This document shows, one piece after another, positions 16,918 to 25,658 of a stretch of DNA of 64,000 nucleotides. The stretch is from JAMLHH01 sp037189845 (GTDB lineage: Bacteria; Bacteroidota; Bacteroidia; Chitinophagales; JADIYW01). The notes under the pieces are model-generated. The model saw nothing but the letters and a program-made list of their open reading frames with translations, had not been told where the DNA came from and did no database searches. The DNA lies in NCBI GenBank assembly GCA_037189845.1, contig JBBCIS010000009.1, positions 62,001-126,000 of the forward strand. Reading direction: 5' to 3'. Numbering within the stretch: the first letter of the stretch is position 1; each line of letters opens with the position of its first letter. The position numbers were made by a program, and so were the translations under genes.

Positions 16918-17634
16918 TTAAAAATTCGGTGACATGGTATGATCCGGTTGATCGTAGAATGCATTGATATAAGCTACTGCCTCCTCTCCGTCATCAGTCA
17001 TCAGGAACAAGTCCAAATCCTTTTCACCGATATATCCGTGACGGCTCAGCATTGTTCCTTTCACCCACTTCAACAAACCTCCCCAGTAATTTTTACCAAC
17101 AAATACCAATGGTATTCTATCAATTTTTTTGGTTTGCACCAGTGTGATAACTTCAAATACCTCGTCCATCGTACCAAATCCACCGGGAAAGAAAATAAAC
17201 GCCTGTGCATATTTCACCAGCGCTACTTTTCTTACAAAGAAATAATGAAAATTGATCACTTTATCGCCATCAATAAATTCGTTATGTCCTTGCTCATGTG
17301 GCAGCTCTATATTCAAACCTACTGAACGTCCGCCTGCAATTCTTGCTCCCTTATTAGCAGCCTCCATAATTCCGGGGCCTCCACCTGTGATGACTCCGTA
17401 GCCTTCTTCGACCAATCTGGAAGAAACCTCTACTGCCATTTTATAATGCTTCGCTGTTTTTTTTGTTCTGGCAGAACCGAAAATAGATACGCAGGGACCT
17501 ATTCTGTTCATTTTTTCATAAGCATCCACAAATTCAGACATGATTCTGAATATTGCCCAGCTGTTTGACGCATTGATCTGCGTCCAGGAACGTTCTCTAT
17601 AGGGTTTCTTAATTTTAAAATCTTGTTTTTCCAT
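16918..17634 (-). CDS. LOG family protein (cytokinin-riboside-phosphate phosphoribohydrolase-like)
   Basis: 238 residues with a Rossmann-like fold. GGGPGIMEAANKGA and PGGFGTMDEVFE are the two hallmark motifs of the LOG/TIGR00730 family, which hydrolyses nucleoside 5'-monophosphates to the base and ribose 5-phosphate. No signal peptide, so cytoplasmic. Its start is 3 bp after the stop of the sodium:solute symporter gene, forming an operon. Natural substrate in bacteria is usually AMP-like and is not determined here. Confidence 0.9.
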   Translation of the reverse strand: MEKQDFKIKKPYRERSWTQINASNSWAIFRIMSEFVDAYEKMNRIGPCVSIFGSARTKKTAKHYKMAVEVSSRLVEEGYGVITGGGPGIMEAANKGARIAGGRSVGLNIELPHEQGHNEFIDGDKVINFHYFFVRKVALVKYAQAFIFFPGGFGTMDEVFEVITLVQTKKIDRIPLVFVGKNYWGGLLKWVKGTMLSRHGYIGEKDLDLFLMTDDGEEAVAYINAFYDQPDHTMSPNF

Positions 17635-17637
17635 ACT

Positions 17638-19179
17638 TTAATTTCTTTTTTTAGATATCAACAACAACCCTATTACTGTAATAATACCAGTAATCAGGAT
17701 TAATTCATTTCCGATTTTATAGTTCAATGGCAAACCTGTTACACTTGTTATCCATTGCCCGGATTTATACATCCAAAGATCATACAGTCCAATGTTTCCA
17801 TTATCCATCATTGTTTGCAAAGCCGGTTGATTTAAGACTGTTTTCAATGAATGACCAATAAAAGGCGCAGCCACTGCCACTACCGGTACCCACTTGTCTT
17901 TAAGCTGTATTTTAGTAAATATACCTATGAAGAAGAGTCCCAGTAATGGGCCATATGTATATCCAGCTAAAAGGAACACCAGATCAATCACTGCCTGTTG
18001 ATTCAGCGCCTTGATCCCCAAGATAACCAACAAAAGTAAAACGGCAAAGGCAAAATGAATAATATATCTCTTCTTTTCCAGATATTCTTCATCTTCTTTT
18101 TCATCTTCTTTCTTCAGAAAGTCAATATAAAATGATGTTGTCAGAGCTGTAAGCACTGAATCCGCGCTGGAAAAGGTAGCAGCTGAAAGCCCGATAATAA
18201 ATACCAGACCTGCCCAGAATCCCAGATGTTCAAATGCCAGCATCGGGAACAATTCATCTGTTTTTGCAGGAATGGCGATCCCCGCTTTTTCTACATACAG
18301 ATATAACAAAACTCCCAGACTGAGGAACAGCAGATTCACAATGATCACTACTACGCTGAACAGATTAATATTCTTCTGGGCATCTTTCAGATTAGGACAG
18401 CTAAGGTTTTTCTGCATCATGTTCTGATCTAGCCCGGTCATTGCAATTGCGATAAACATACCTCCCAGAAATTGTTTCCAGAAATAATTACCTTCCCTGA
18501 TATCCCAGAAAAACATATTGCTATGCTCACTGTGCCAGATCGCTTTTACAGTATCTCCCACATTAAAATCCATCGCATTCATGATAAAAATGATAGTCAT
18601 GATCAGTCCCATCAATAAAAAGACTGACTGCAATGTATCCGTATAGACAAGCGTTTTAATTCCACCTTTATATGTATATGCAAGCATCAGGCCTATCAGA
18701 ATAGTCACAGAAAGCCAGAATGGAATACCCAGCTGACTGAACAAAAAAGTTTGCATCACCATAGCTGCCAGATATAATCTCGCAGCAGATCCGAATAGTC
18801 TTGACAGTAAAAAGAAAAATGAGCCTGTACGTTGTGATGTTACTCCGAATCTTTCACGCAGATATACATAAATACTGGTCAGCTGCATCCGGTAATAAAT
18901 TGGTAACAACACATAAGATATCACCATATATCCCAGAAAATACCCTAAAACCAGCTGCATATAGCTGAACTGACTTTTACCTACAGCACCCGGTACAGAG
19001 ATATATGTCACTCCCGAAAGCGAATCAGCAATCAACCCAAATGCTACTAAAAACCAGGATGACTGGCGATTCCCGATAAAATAAGAATCGTTATCGGCAT
19101 TTTTAGAAGTGATTCTGGAGATGATGAGCAGTAAAGCAAAGTAAGCCGAAATGCAAACAAAAATTAATAATGGCGACAT
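17638..19179 (-). CDS. Sodium:solute symporter family transporter
   Basis: 513 residues and about 13-14 hydrophobic segments, the normal size for the SSS family. Typical landmarks are GLIADSLSGVTYISVPG near the N-terminus, TGLDQNMMQKNLSCPNLKDAQKN and GLSAATFSSADSVLTALTTSFYIDF in the sodium-site region. It couples uptake of an organic solute to sodium entry at the inner membrane. Substrate unknown. First gene of the operon with the LOG-family gene. Confidence 0.9.
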   Translation of the reverse strand: MSPLLIFVCISAYFALLLIISRITSKNADNDSYFIGNRQSSWFLVAFGLIADSLSGVTYISVPGAVGKSQFSYMQLVLGYFLGYMVISYVLLPIYYRMQLTSIYVYLRERFGVTSQRTGSFFFLLSRLFGSAARLYLAAMVMQTFLFSQLGIPFWLSVTILIGLMLAYTYKGGIKTLVYTDTLQSVFLLMGLIMTIIFIMNAMDFNVGDTVKAIWHSEHSNMFFWDIREGNYFWKQFLGGMFIAIAMTGLDQNMMQKNLSCPNLKDAQKNINLFSVVVIIVNLLFLSLGVLLYLYVEKAGIAIPAKTDELFPMLAFEHLGFWAGLVFIIGLSAATFSSADSVLTALTTSFYIDFLKKEDEKEDEEYLEKKRYIIHFAFAVLLLLVILGIKALNQQAVIDLVFLLAGYTYGPLLGLFFIGIFTKIQLKDKWVPVVAVAAPFIGHSLKTVLNQPALQTMMDNGNIGLYDLWMYKSGQWITSVTGLPLNYKIGNELILITGIITVIGLLLISKKRN

Positions 19180-19324
19180 CAGTATGGTATGTAAGTGGTT
19201 TTATCTTATGCACTAAGCTATAAAATATCTGTAAAGAAATCACTTTCATATTTTTCCTGATTTTCAACTTATACACATCAATCCAAAATTCAATTTTTAT
19301 TATATTTCTATAAAATTGTGTTTT

Positions 19325-20407
19325 ATGAGATGGTTTTTACTCTGGATGATTACTTTGGGAATTTACTCTTCACAACTCTTTGCTAATGACTCCTTAAAAA
19401 TTGTTTTTCAGGACAGTAATTACCAGCTTACCGGAGTAGCTATATCCAAAGACAACAGAATTTTCACCTGTTATCCTTACTGGAGCAAAGACAGAAAATG
19501 GAGTGTGGTAGAAATCAGTGAGACAGGTGAAGCAACTCCTTTTCCTGATCTATTTTACAATCAATGGAATCCGGATCAGAATGGTAAAGATCAATTTGTT
19601 TGTCCGCAGGCACTTTGGGTTGATAAAAAAAACAGGCTTTGGGTAGTAGATCCGGCAAATCCACAATTTGAAGGGACAGTAGAGGGAGCAGTCAAATTAA
19701 CCGCTATTGACCTGGATGATAACAAAGTAGAGCAAACGATTTTTCTACCGGATGATGTTGCTGACAAGAACAGCTATATTAACGATATAAGAATAGATGA
19801 CAAAAGACAGATTGCATATCTCACCAATTCTAATCAGGGAGCGATTATAGTAGTTAATCTCGTAACAGGTGGTTCGTGGAAATTTTTAGATCAGCATTAT
19901 TCTACTAAATCTGATTCATCTTACATTTTCAAGCCGGGAGGTAACATATGGCAGGATAAAAATGGCAGAAGACAGATTCATTCTGATGGAATTGCCCTGG
20001 ATCCGCAAAACAAATATCTCTATTACAAATCACTGACGGACGACAAACTGTACAGAATCAAAACCAAAAATCTCCGGAACTACTATATCAAAGAAAAGAA
20101 CATCCATAAAAAAGTGGAATATCTTGGTCATATCTGCACTTCTGACGGGATGATTTTCTCTGAAAAAGGAGATCTTTTCCTGGGAGATCTGGAAAAAAAC
20201 AGCATTGTGAAATACTCTCCTAAAACTAAAAAGGCAGAAACTGTTATTACTGATGAAAGACTTGCATGGCCGGACAGTTACGCTTTTGATGCTCAGGGAA
20301 ATCTGTATATTGCATGTTCCATGATACATCAGATGCCGGATTTCAATGAAGGGAATGATATAAGAAAAACACCTTTTACCATCTATAAACTACAGCTCAA
20401 AAAATAA
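19325..20407 (+). CDS. Major royal jelly protein (yellow)-like secreted beta-propeller
   Basis: 360 residues from the ATG at 19325; a TTG at 19316 is in frame but gives an implausible MCF start before the signal peptide MRWFLLWMITLGIYSSQLFA. Family features are SYINDIRIDDKRQIAYLTNSNQGAIIVVNLVTG, and DGIALDPQNKYLYYKSLTDDKLYRI. MRJP/yellow domains are insect pigment and royal-jelly proteins; bacterial members are uncharacterised. The stop codon overlaps the DoxX gene start (TAATG), so the two are translationally coupled. Confidence 0.8.
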   Translation: MRWFLLWMITLGIYSSQLFANDSLKIVFQDSNYQLTGVAISKDNRIFTCYPYWSKDRKWSVVEISETGEATPFPDLFYNQWNPDQNGKDQFVCPQALWVDKKNRLWVVDPANPQFEGTVEGAVKLTAIDLDDNKVEQTIFLPDDVADKNSYINDIRIDDKRQIAYLTNSNQGAIIVVNLVTGGSWKFLDQHYSTKSDSSYIFKPGGNIWQDKNGRRQIHSDGIALDPQNKYLYYKSLTDDKLYRIKTKNLRNYYIKEKNIHKKVEYLGHICTSDGMIFSEKGDLFLGDLEKNSIVKYSPKTKKAETVITDERLAWPDSYAFDAQGNLYIACSMIHQMPDFNEGNDIRKTPFTIYKLQLKK

Positions 20408-20811
20408 TGAAAGCACTTGATAATAAAGATTTAGGCATTTTAATTTTCAGAATAGGAATAGGTATCGCTTTCATGATACACGGATTTCCTAAAATTACCG
20501 GCGGCCCGGAAAAATGGGAGGCATTAGGTCAGGCTGTATCTCATTTGGGCATTACTTTTTATCCGGTATTCTGGGGATTTATGGCAGCACTGGCAGAATT
20601 TGGCGGAGGTATTCTGCTGATCACAGGTTTATTTTTCAGAACAGCCATCACTGGATTATTCATTACCATGTTTGTAGCAGCATTTATGAAATTTTCCAAA
20701 GGAATGGAATTCAAAGAATACGCTCATGCAATGGAAATGGCAATCGTATTTTTAGGATTCCTTTTTATCGGAGCAGGGAAATACAAGTTGAAAGTAGGCA
20801 TCGGAAAATAG
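20407..20811 (+). CDS. DoxX family membrane protein
   Basis: 134 residues with four hydrophobic segments. The opening GILIFRIGIGIAFMIHGFPKITGG and the middle AALAEFGGGILLITGLFFR are classic DoxX features. The family includes subunits of quinol oxidases and partners of redox enzymes but is mostly uncharacterised. Start ATG overlaps the stop of the MRJP-like gene by one base, so a joint membrane/periplasm function is likely. Confidence 0.9.
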   Translation: MKALDNKDLGILIFRIGIGIAFMIHGFPKITGGPEKWEALGQAVSHLGITFYPVFWGFMAALAEFGGGILLITGLFFRTAITGLFITMFVAAFMKFSKGMEFKEYAHAMEMAIVFLGFLFIGAGKYKLKVGIGK

Positions 20812-20824
20812 AGATTACTTCTGG

Positions 20825-20916
20825 GCGTGATCCTCCATTTCATTATGGGCCAGGCTCTGCACTTGTATCTCTGCTTCATTTCATTACGCAGAGGATACCG
20901 TTGCGATCCCTCACGC
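20825..20916 (-). repeat. Dispersed Bacteroidota-type intergenic repeat, copy 1
   Basis: The ends GCGTGA (20825-20830) and TCACGC (20911-20916) pair, and CTCTGC (20869-20874) pairs with GCAGAG (20888-20893), giving a folded unit. Read on the minus strand, the segment with AGGGATCGCAACGGTATCC matches the element at 35710-35736 at 22 of 27 positions. From memory, related GC-rich units ending in TCCCTCACGC are scattered in many Bacteroidota genomes. It lies between two convergent genes. Confidence 0.6.
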
Positions 20917-20989
20917 ATCATACAGCAATGTATCCAGATAAAAATAGCCTGTAGTAAAACCACAGACCATTTTTGCTGATTATTCACTG

Positions 20990-22069
20990 TTAATATCTTG
21001 TCTTTAATGCTATTTTACCCAAATCTCCCAATCGCTCCTGTCGGGTATATTCGACTCTTCCCTTTTTAGAGAGCACCTCCCATGAAATCGTACTCACAAT
21101 ATCATCCACAGCACCTGGCGTCGTACCGTCATTTACAAATACTATATTCCTTTCTCCATTGAACAGCACAGGTTGTACATAGTCCTGATGCACTATCAGT
21201 AAATCTGCACGCCCGTCAATAGCGGCCTGATATATCTCCTGCAAATCCGTAAGCACTTTTCCATCTCCGACTGATTCCATCATTTCATCTATTGCCTGCC
21301 TTCTGCGCTCTTTCTGAACAGACTGTACCAATTCCCAACTTTGCTTAGCAATAGAATGAGGTCCTGTGTCATTATAATGCACCGGGACATAACCCAGATA
21401 CATTTCCGGAACATCAGCAATCTGCTTGAGCAAAGCAAAGTTATTTTCCGTACATATCACCACACATTTCAGACCAGTATCATGATGTACTTTTACCAGA
21501 CTTTTATCTATCCTGTTGAAATATTCTTTGACTTTATTATCTACTTGCTTTGAGTCACTGGTATTATTAGCTTCGAAAACAATCATTTCCTTTTCAGGAT
21601 ATGGAAAATCATCATTTTGCATCTCATGCACAATAGAGTCATTCATAGCTTCATACAAAAATGCACCGCTTTGAGAGAGCAACAGAATAAGATATTCTTC
21701 TGTCCTGCTTAAATCTTTTACCAATGGTCTGACAGCAAATTTATCAGAGATATGTACCGCATTCCGACTTACTTCCCAGATAGATTTCACTTCCTCATGA
21801 GTAGTATTTGACAAAAAGATATGCAAGCTATCCAAATGATGATTGACGTCAATATTCTCTGCCATTTTTGACATTTTATCCAAAATCGGAATAACTGAAC
21901 GCTTGTCATACTTCGACAATACTCGTTCCTCTGCTTCTTTCAAAAGATTTCTCAACAAAATCCTGTCTTGCTCACTATCAGGATGTGTCCTGTGAGTGTT
22001 CAATGAGATAGTAACACTTGGAGACTGATTTTCAGCCGCTAATTTTTCTAATTTTTGTCTTATTGCCAT
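20990..22069 (-). CDS. BaeRF-type (bacterial eRF1-like) domain protein
   Basis: 359 residues from the ATG at 22069 (MAIRQKLEKL); a TTG 39 bp upstream would add 13 unlikely residues. SVTISLNTHRTHPDSEQDRILLRNLLKEAE is the opening motif of the bacterial archaeo-eukaryotic release factor families. The C-terminal third (ADLLIVHQDYVQPVLFN ... VDDIVSTISWEVLSKKGRVEYT) matches the eRF1 domain-3-like part of these proteins. The family is thought to act on ribosomes or as a peptidyl-tRNA hydrolase-like factor, but this is not established. Monocistronic and cytoplasmic. Confidence 0.65.
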   Translation of the reverse strand: MAIRQKLEKLAAENQSPSVTISLNTHRTHPDSEQDRILLRNLLKEAEERVLSKYDKRSVIPILDKMSKMAENIDVNHHLDSLHIFLSNTTHEEVKSIWEVSRNAVHISDKFAVRPLVKDLSRTEEYLILLLSQSGAFLYEAMNDSIVHEMQNDDFPYPEKEMIVFEANNTSDSKQVDNKVKEYFNRIDKSLVKVHHDTGLKCVVICTENNFALLKQIADVPEMYLGYVPVHYNDTGPHSIAKQSWELVQSVQKERRRQAIDEMMESVGDGKVLTDLQEIYQAAIDGRADLLIVHQDYVQPVLFNGERNIVFVNDGTTPGAVDDIVSTISWEVLSKKGRVEYTRQERLGDLGKIALKTRY

Positions 22070-22357
22070 ATATTCAAAAAATTGATTTACAAAGTTTTTA
22101 GTAATCAAATTGAAGTCAAAAAAATGAACTCAATATCCAACCTGATTTTCTTATGATATATATTTTCAGACAAAACTGCCAATACAAAAAATAGTACTCA
22201 ACGATAAATAACTTACTTTAACACCTTCCAAAACAAACGTCTTGACTCCAGACAGAAGTCATTATAAACCTGACTGGCTGATAAATTTCATTTTCAGAGT
22301 TAGTCTTGTGTGGAGGGCAGTCAATATACATTCACTATTTTAGCAAAAACCTTCCTT

Positions 22358-23098
22358 ATGGATTTTTATGATAAGTTCAAGAATTTCTCTAACGAGCATC
22401 TGCTGGAAATCATCGAAAATCCAAATGATTACCAACCCAAAGCGGTACAAACTGCTACCGCAGTTATACAATCCAGAAATCTTTCTCAGGAAGAAATAGA
22501 AGCTGCCAATCAGGAAAATGAACTTAAAAGATCTGAACTGGAAAACGAGAAAAGAAGAAAAAAGGAGCAGATTCAGCTAATTAGAAATAAGCTGAGTGTA
22601 TTAATCAATAATTTCAGACCATATTCTGATTCAGAGCTCAGCCCAAATAAGATCAATAAATACCTTGTAGTAGTTCTGATCGTATATGTACTCTTTCAGC
22701 TGTACCAAATTGGTGCCCTATTCATCAACATGTTTCAATATAACTTACTGGATTACATATCGGTATTATTTGTGTTACCCACACTATATCTGTGCGTTTG
22801 CATCTTCTTACTATTTCGACAAAATAAATATGGATGGCATTTACTTTCCTTTTTCGGAATATATCATATCATATTTTGCTTGTATAGCTATTTAAAGTTC
22901 TCAGGCATTTATTCTGGATTTTTTCAAATTTCACAAGGAGATTTATTCTCGGCTTTTTTCTTGTGGTGCTGTATAATTTACACTTTGAATACAAAGAGTA
23001 TTGTAGAACTTTATCAATTATCTAAAGAAAACAGATTGACTTCTGTATCTATCTCACTAATTTTCAACTGTCTCATCATATTAGTGATTTTTAAATAA
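22358..23098 (+). CDS. Conserved membrane protein of unknown function
   Basis: 246 residues from the ATG at 22358; a GTG 48 bp upstream is in frame, but MDFYDKFKNFSNEHLLEIIENPNDYQPKAV is a familiar Bacteroidota N-terminus. Residues 1-75 are soluble and helical, ending in a charged coiled segment (NELKRSELENEKRRKKEQ). Five or six hydrophobic segments follow from about residue 100. No catalytic motif is visible. It may anchor an envelope complex, but nothing in the context supports a specific role. Confidence 0.75.
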   Translation: MDFYDKFKNFSNEHLLEIIENPNDYQPKAVQTATAVIQSRNLSQEEIEAANQENELKRSELENEKRRKKEQIQLIRNKLSVLINNFRPYSDSELSPNKINKYLVVVLIVYVLFQLYQIGALFINMFQYNLLDYISVLFVLPTLYLCVCIFLLFRQNKYGWHLLSFFGIYHIIFCLYSYLKFSGIYSGFFQISQGDLFSAFFLWCCIIYTLNTKSIVELYQLSKENRLTSVSISLIFNCLIILVIFK

Positions 23099-23101
23099 TT
23101 T

Positions 23102-23383
23102 TTACCTTAAAACATCCTGTATTTCCGGAGTTTTGTCAAAAACACTTTTTGCAAACGGACAAAGCGGAATGACTTTTACATTGTTTTCTCTTACATATTC
23201 CACTAATTTCATCAGTATCTGCTTCCCGACACCTCTCCCACCAAATTCCGGATTTACATCCGTGTGGTTAATGATCAGCTTATCTTCTCCCGCCCAGGAA
23301 TAAAACATCTTTCCTGCTTCTACTTCATTTTCCACTGCTTTGAAAAAGCCTTTTGATTCTGAGTTAAATTGTTGTATTTCCAT
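23102..23383 (-). CDS. Small GNAT-family N-acetyltransferase (YjdJ-like)
   Basis: 93 residues, the size of the minimal Gcn5 family typified by YjdJ. INHTDVNPEFGGRGVGKQILMKLVEYVRENNVKVIPLCPFAKSVFDK contains the acetyl-CoA pyrophosphate loop (GGRGVGK) and the C-PFA motif characteristic of this subgroup. Substrate unknown. It is convergent with the membrane protein on its left and probably co-transcribed with the pirin gene, which ends 33 bp upstream of it. Confidence 0.85.
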   Translation of the reverse strand: MEIQQFNSESKGFFKAVENEVEAGKMFYSWAGEDKLIINHTDVNPEFGGRGVGKQILMKLVEYVRENNVKVIPLCPFAKSVFDKTPEIQDVLR

Positions 23384-23416
23384 TGTTTATTTATTTAAAA
23401 AACTGAATAAGTTTCA

Positions 23417-24289
23417 TCAAGCTGACATAGGCACTTCCATCAGCAACACATGGCTGTCCGTCAGTGAATTTACATCTACTTTGTCAGTATCCCATATACC
23501 AAATCCATCGCGTTTGGAGAGCTTTTGTCCGGCAACCTCCACTTCACCGTCCAATACAAAGAAGTACATTCCGTTTCCCCGTTTTTTCAAATTGTATGAA
23601 GTAGTGTTGTCTTTGTCAAATTTCCCGATATGGAACCACGCATCCTGATGAATCCATACTCCCTCATCATCGGCATTGGGTGAAAGCACCTGATAAAACT
23701 CATTTTTCTTTTCTATATCTCTGATAGAAATCTGGTCGTAGCGCGGTTGCACATTTCGCTTGTTAGGAAAGACCCAAATCTGTAAAAATTTCACGTCTTT
23801 GTCTTTGCTTTTGTTGTACTCTGAGTGGCGGATGCCCGTACCTGCACTCATGACCTGTACCTCTCCTTCTTTGATGACAGCAACATTCCCCATGCTGTCT
23901 TTATGCTCGAGCTCACCTTCCAACGGGATAGAGATGATTTCCATATTGTCATGCGGATGTGTACCAAAACCCATTCCGGATGCTACGATATCATCATTCA
24001 AGACCCTCAGCACGCCAAAATGCATTCTTTCGGGATTGTAATAATTAGCAAAGCTAAAAGTGTGTTTGCTGTGAAGCCATCCATGATTGGCATCGCCTCT
24101 GGAATCGGCTTTGTGAAGAATTGTATGATTCATGATTGTTGATTTTTCATTTGGTAAATGATTGAACCCGAGGACTTCCAGTTCTATCAGCTCTTCAATG
24201 TCATTTTTGAGAACATTGCCCAGTGCAGCAGTGGAGACGAATAAGCCTGTTCCCAATAACCCCTTCCGTAAAAATTCCTTTCTGTCCAT
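23417..24289 (-). CDS. Pirin family protein with an N-terminal export-like extension
   Basis: 290 residues from the ATG at 24289 (MDRKEFLRKGLLGTGLFVSTAALG); a longer frame to 24340 is unlikely. The pirin bicupin proper begins at Met53 (MNHTILHKADSRGDANHGW), where canonical pirins start. The metal-ligand regions are present: THPHDNMEIISIPLEGELEHKDS and MSAGTGIRHSEYN. Pirins are normally cytoplasmic quercetinase-like or regulatory proteins. The 52-residue extension resembles a Tat-type signal with Arg-Lys instead of Arg-Arg. An internal start at 24133 would give a standard cytoplasmic pirin, so two forms are possible. Confidence 0.85.
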   Translation of the reverse strand: MDRKEFLRKGLLGTGLFVSTAALGNVLKNDIEELIELEVLGFNHLPNEKSTIMNHTILHKADSRGDANHGWLHSKHTFSFANYYNPERMHFGVLRVLNDDIVASGMGFGTHPHDNMEIISIPLEGELEHKDSMGNVAVIKEGEVQVMSAGTGIRHSEYNKSKDKDVKFLQIWVFPNKRNVQPRYDQISIRDIEKKNEFYQVLSPNADDEGVWIHQDAWFHIGKFDKDNTTSYNLKKRGNGMYFFVLDGEVEVAGQKLSKRDGFGIWDTDKVDVNSLTDSHVLLMEVPMSA

Positions 24290-24391
24290 ATGTTCAACTT
24301 TTATGGAAACAAAATTAATGCTCATGTAAAACATGGGCATTGATATAGGTTAAGAATTCATTCAGATGAAAGATTAGCCAATAGAAATAAA

Positions 24392-24501
24392 AACACATAG
24401 AAACATAGCTTCCATAGCTTTCTTTCTCTGAATTGCGAAAATGTATCAGCTCTTATTTTGATTCAAAAAAAATCTTACTCTTTCTATTGTGTCTATGTGT
24501 T
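24392..24501. repeat. Inverted AACACATAGA repeat of the intergenic scatter type
   Basis: AACACATAGA (24392-24401) and TCTATGTGTT (24492-24501) are perfect 10-bp inverted arms about 90 bp apart. From memory, degenerate CTATGTGTT-type sequences of this layout are scattered in Bacteroidota intergenic DNA. No gene lies between the arms. Confidence 0.45.
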
Positions 24502-24536
24502 AAATAGAAATTACTCGAGTATTTGGCTTATAAAAA

Positions 24537-25658
24537 CTATTCCAGTATCATCTCTACATTCGCCTGATTAGAATACCTAGAAGACATCCATGCTCTGCGA
24601 AGTATCAGCATTTCCTCTGAAAAATCTTTGTGCTGAATATCTGTAATGACTCGTTTTAAATCCACAGGTTCTGTGAGTGCGTAGATTCCTGTCTGCTCGT
24701 CGGTAGTGGAATGAATTTCAGGATGGACAATCAGGAATCTTGCTGTAAACAGTGCATTGACCCATTTGATTTTCACTCCTGTTGGCTGCCGATTGGGCAA
24801 AAGATGTATGTGTGCTTCCCGCATGAGCTGTTCCATTTTATCATCTGGAGGATTCGCTTCTATTGTAATATGCGGAAAATTCTGAGCTGCCTGTATAAGC
24901 TTTTTACCGGGATTTTTACCTGCTATAACCAGTGGATATTGTAAAGAAGAAAATACTTTTTCTATCAGCCAAAGAGCTGCCTGCTCGTTTTCACTGATAG
25001 AAAGATTACCATGAAAGACGGCATAATCACCTTTTCCGGTTGGAATATCCACCTCTGAATATGGATGAAATGGTGGTATATCCAAGACCTGAGCGTTGGG
25101 ATAAGTTTGTCTGAAATATGCTGAATCTTTTTCTGAAATAGATAAAATTTTCACATCGCTGACACATTTTTCAAAAGATTTTAATCTCCGGGCTTCTTCG
25201 AGGAAGTATTTCTTTTTGATATAAGAGGGTTCCAGCTCTGCCAGAAATTTATAGTATTTCCATTCTACATTGTGCATGCGTACTGCGAAAGAAATCTTCG
25301 CTTCTTTCAATTCTTTTATCAGAAAACAGGTATGCAATCCTTCTAAAATTACCGGATGCGCAAGATTTCTGACATTTTCTATCAGCCTCTTATTGTACCT
25401 CGTAGCCACGACATAAGGCCAACCCTGAAAGTATTTGTAGGTATTTTCTCTTTTATAATAATGAACAGATGCGCAAAGCTTTTCCAGCTCTTTGTCCGGC
25501 TGATGCTCTCCGTAGATATAGGTATGCAGATGAACTTTCACGCCTGCTTCATACAATGCTTTCAACCTGTAAAAAACATCTATCACTCCGCCATAATTGG
25601 CAGGATAAGGTGAAGCAAATGCTAAGACCTGTATCTCCTGATGTTCAAAGCTGCTCAT
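24537..25658 (-). CDS. Glycosyltransferase (GT4-like)
   Basis: 373 residues, GT-B fold. The N-terminal half begins EIQVLAFASPYPANYGGVIDVFYRLKALYEAG, the usual acceptor-domain opening. The C-terminal half has YAVFHGNLSISENEQAALWLIEKVF and PLVIAGKNPGKK, matching the sugar-nucleotide domain, and a Glu-rich loop near LLPNRQPTGVKIK. It probably adds a sugar to a surface polysaccharide or glycolipid. Its start overlaps the preceding glycosyltransferase by 14 bp, so they are coupled. Donor and acceptor are unknown. Confidence 0.82.
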   Translation of the reverse strand: MSSFEHQEIQVLAFASPYPANYGGVIDVFYRLKALYEAGVKVHLHTYIYGEHQPDKELEKLCASVHYYKRENTYKYFQGWPYVVATRYNKRLIENVRNLAHPVILEGLHTCFLIKELKEAKISFAVRMHNVEWKYYKFLAELEPSYIKKKYFLEEARRLKSFEKCVSDVKILSISEKDSAYFRQTYPNAQVLDIPPFHPYSEVDIPTGKGDYAVFHGNLSISENEQAALWLIEKVFSSLQYPLVIAGKNPGKKLIQAAQNFPHITIEANPPDDKMEQLMREAHIHLLPNRQPTGVKIKWVNALFTARFLIVHPEIHSTTDEQTGIYALTEPVDLKRVITDIQHKDFSEEMLILRRAWMSSRYSNQANVEMILE

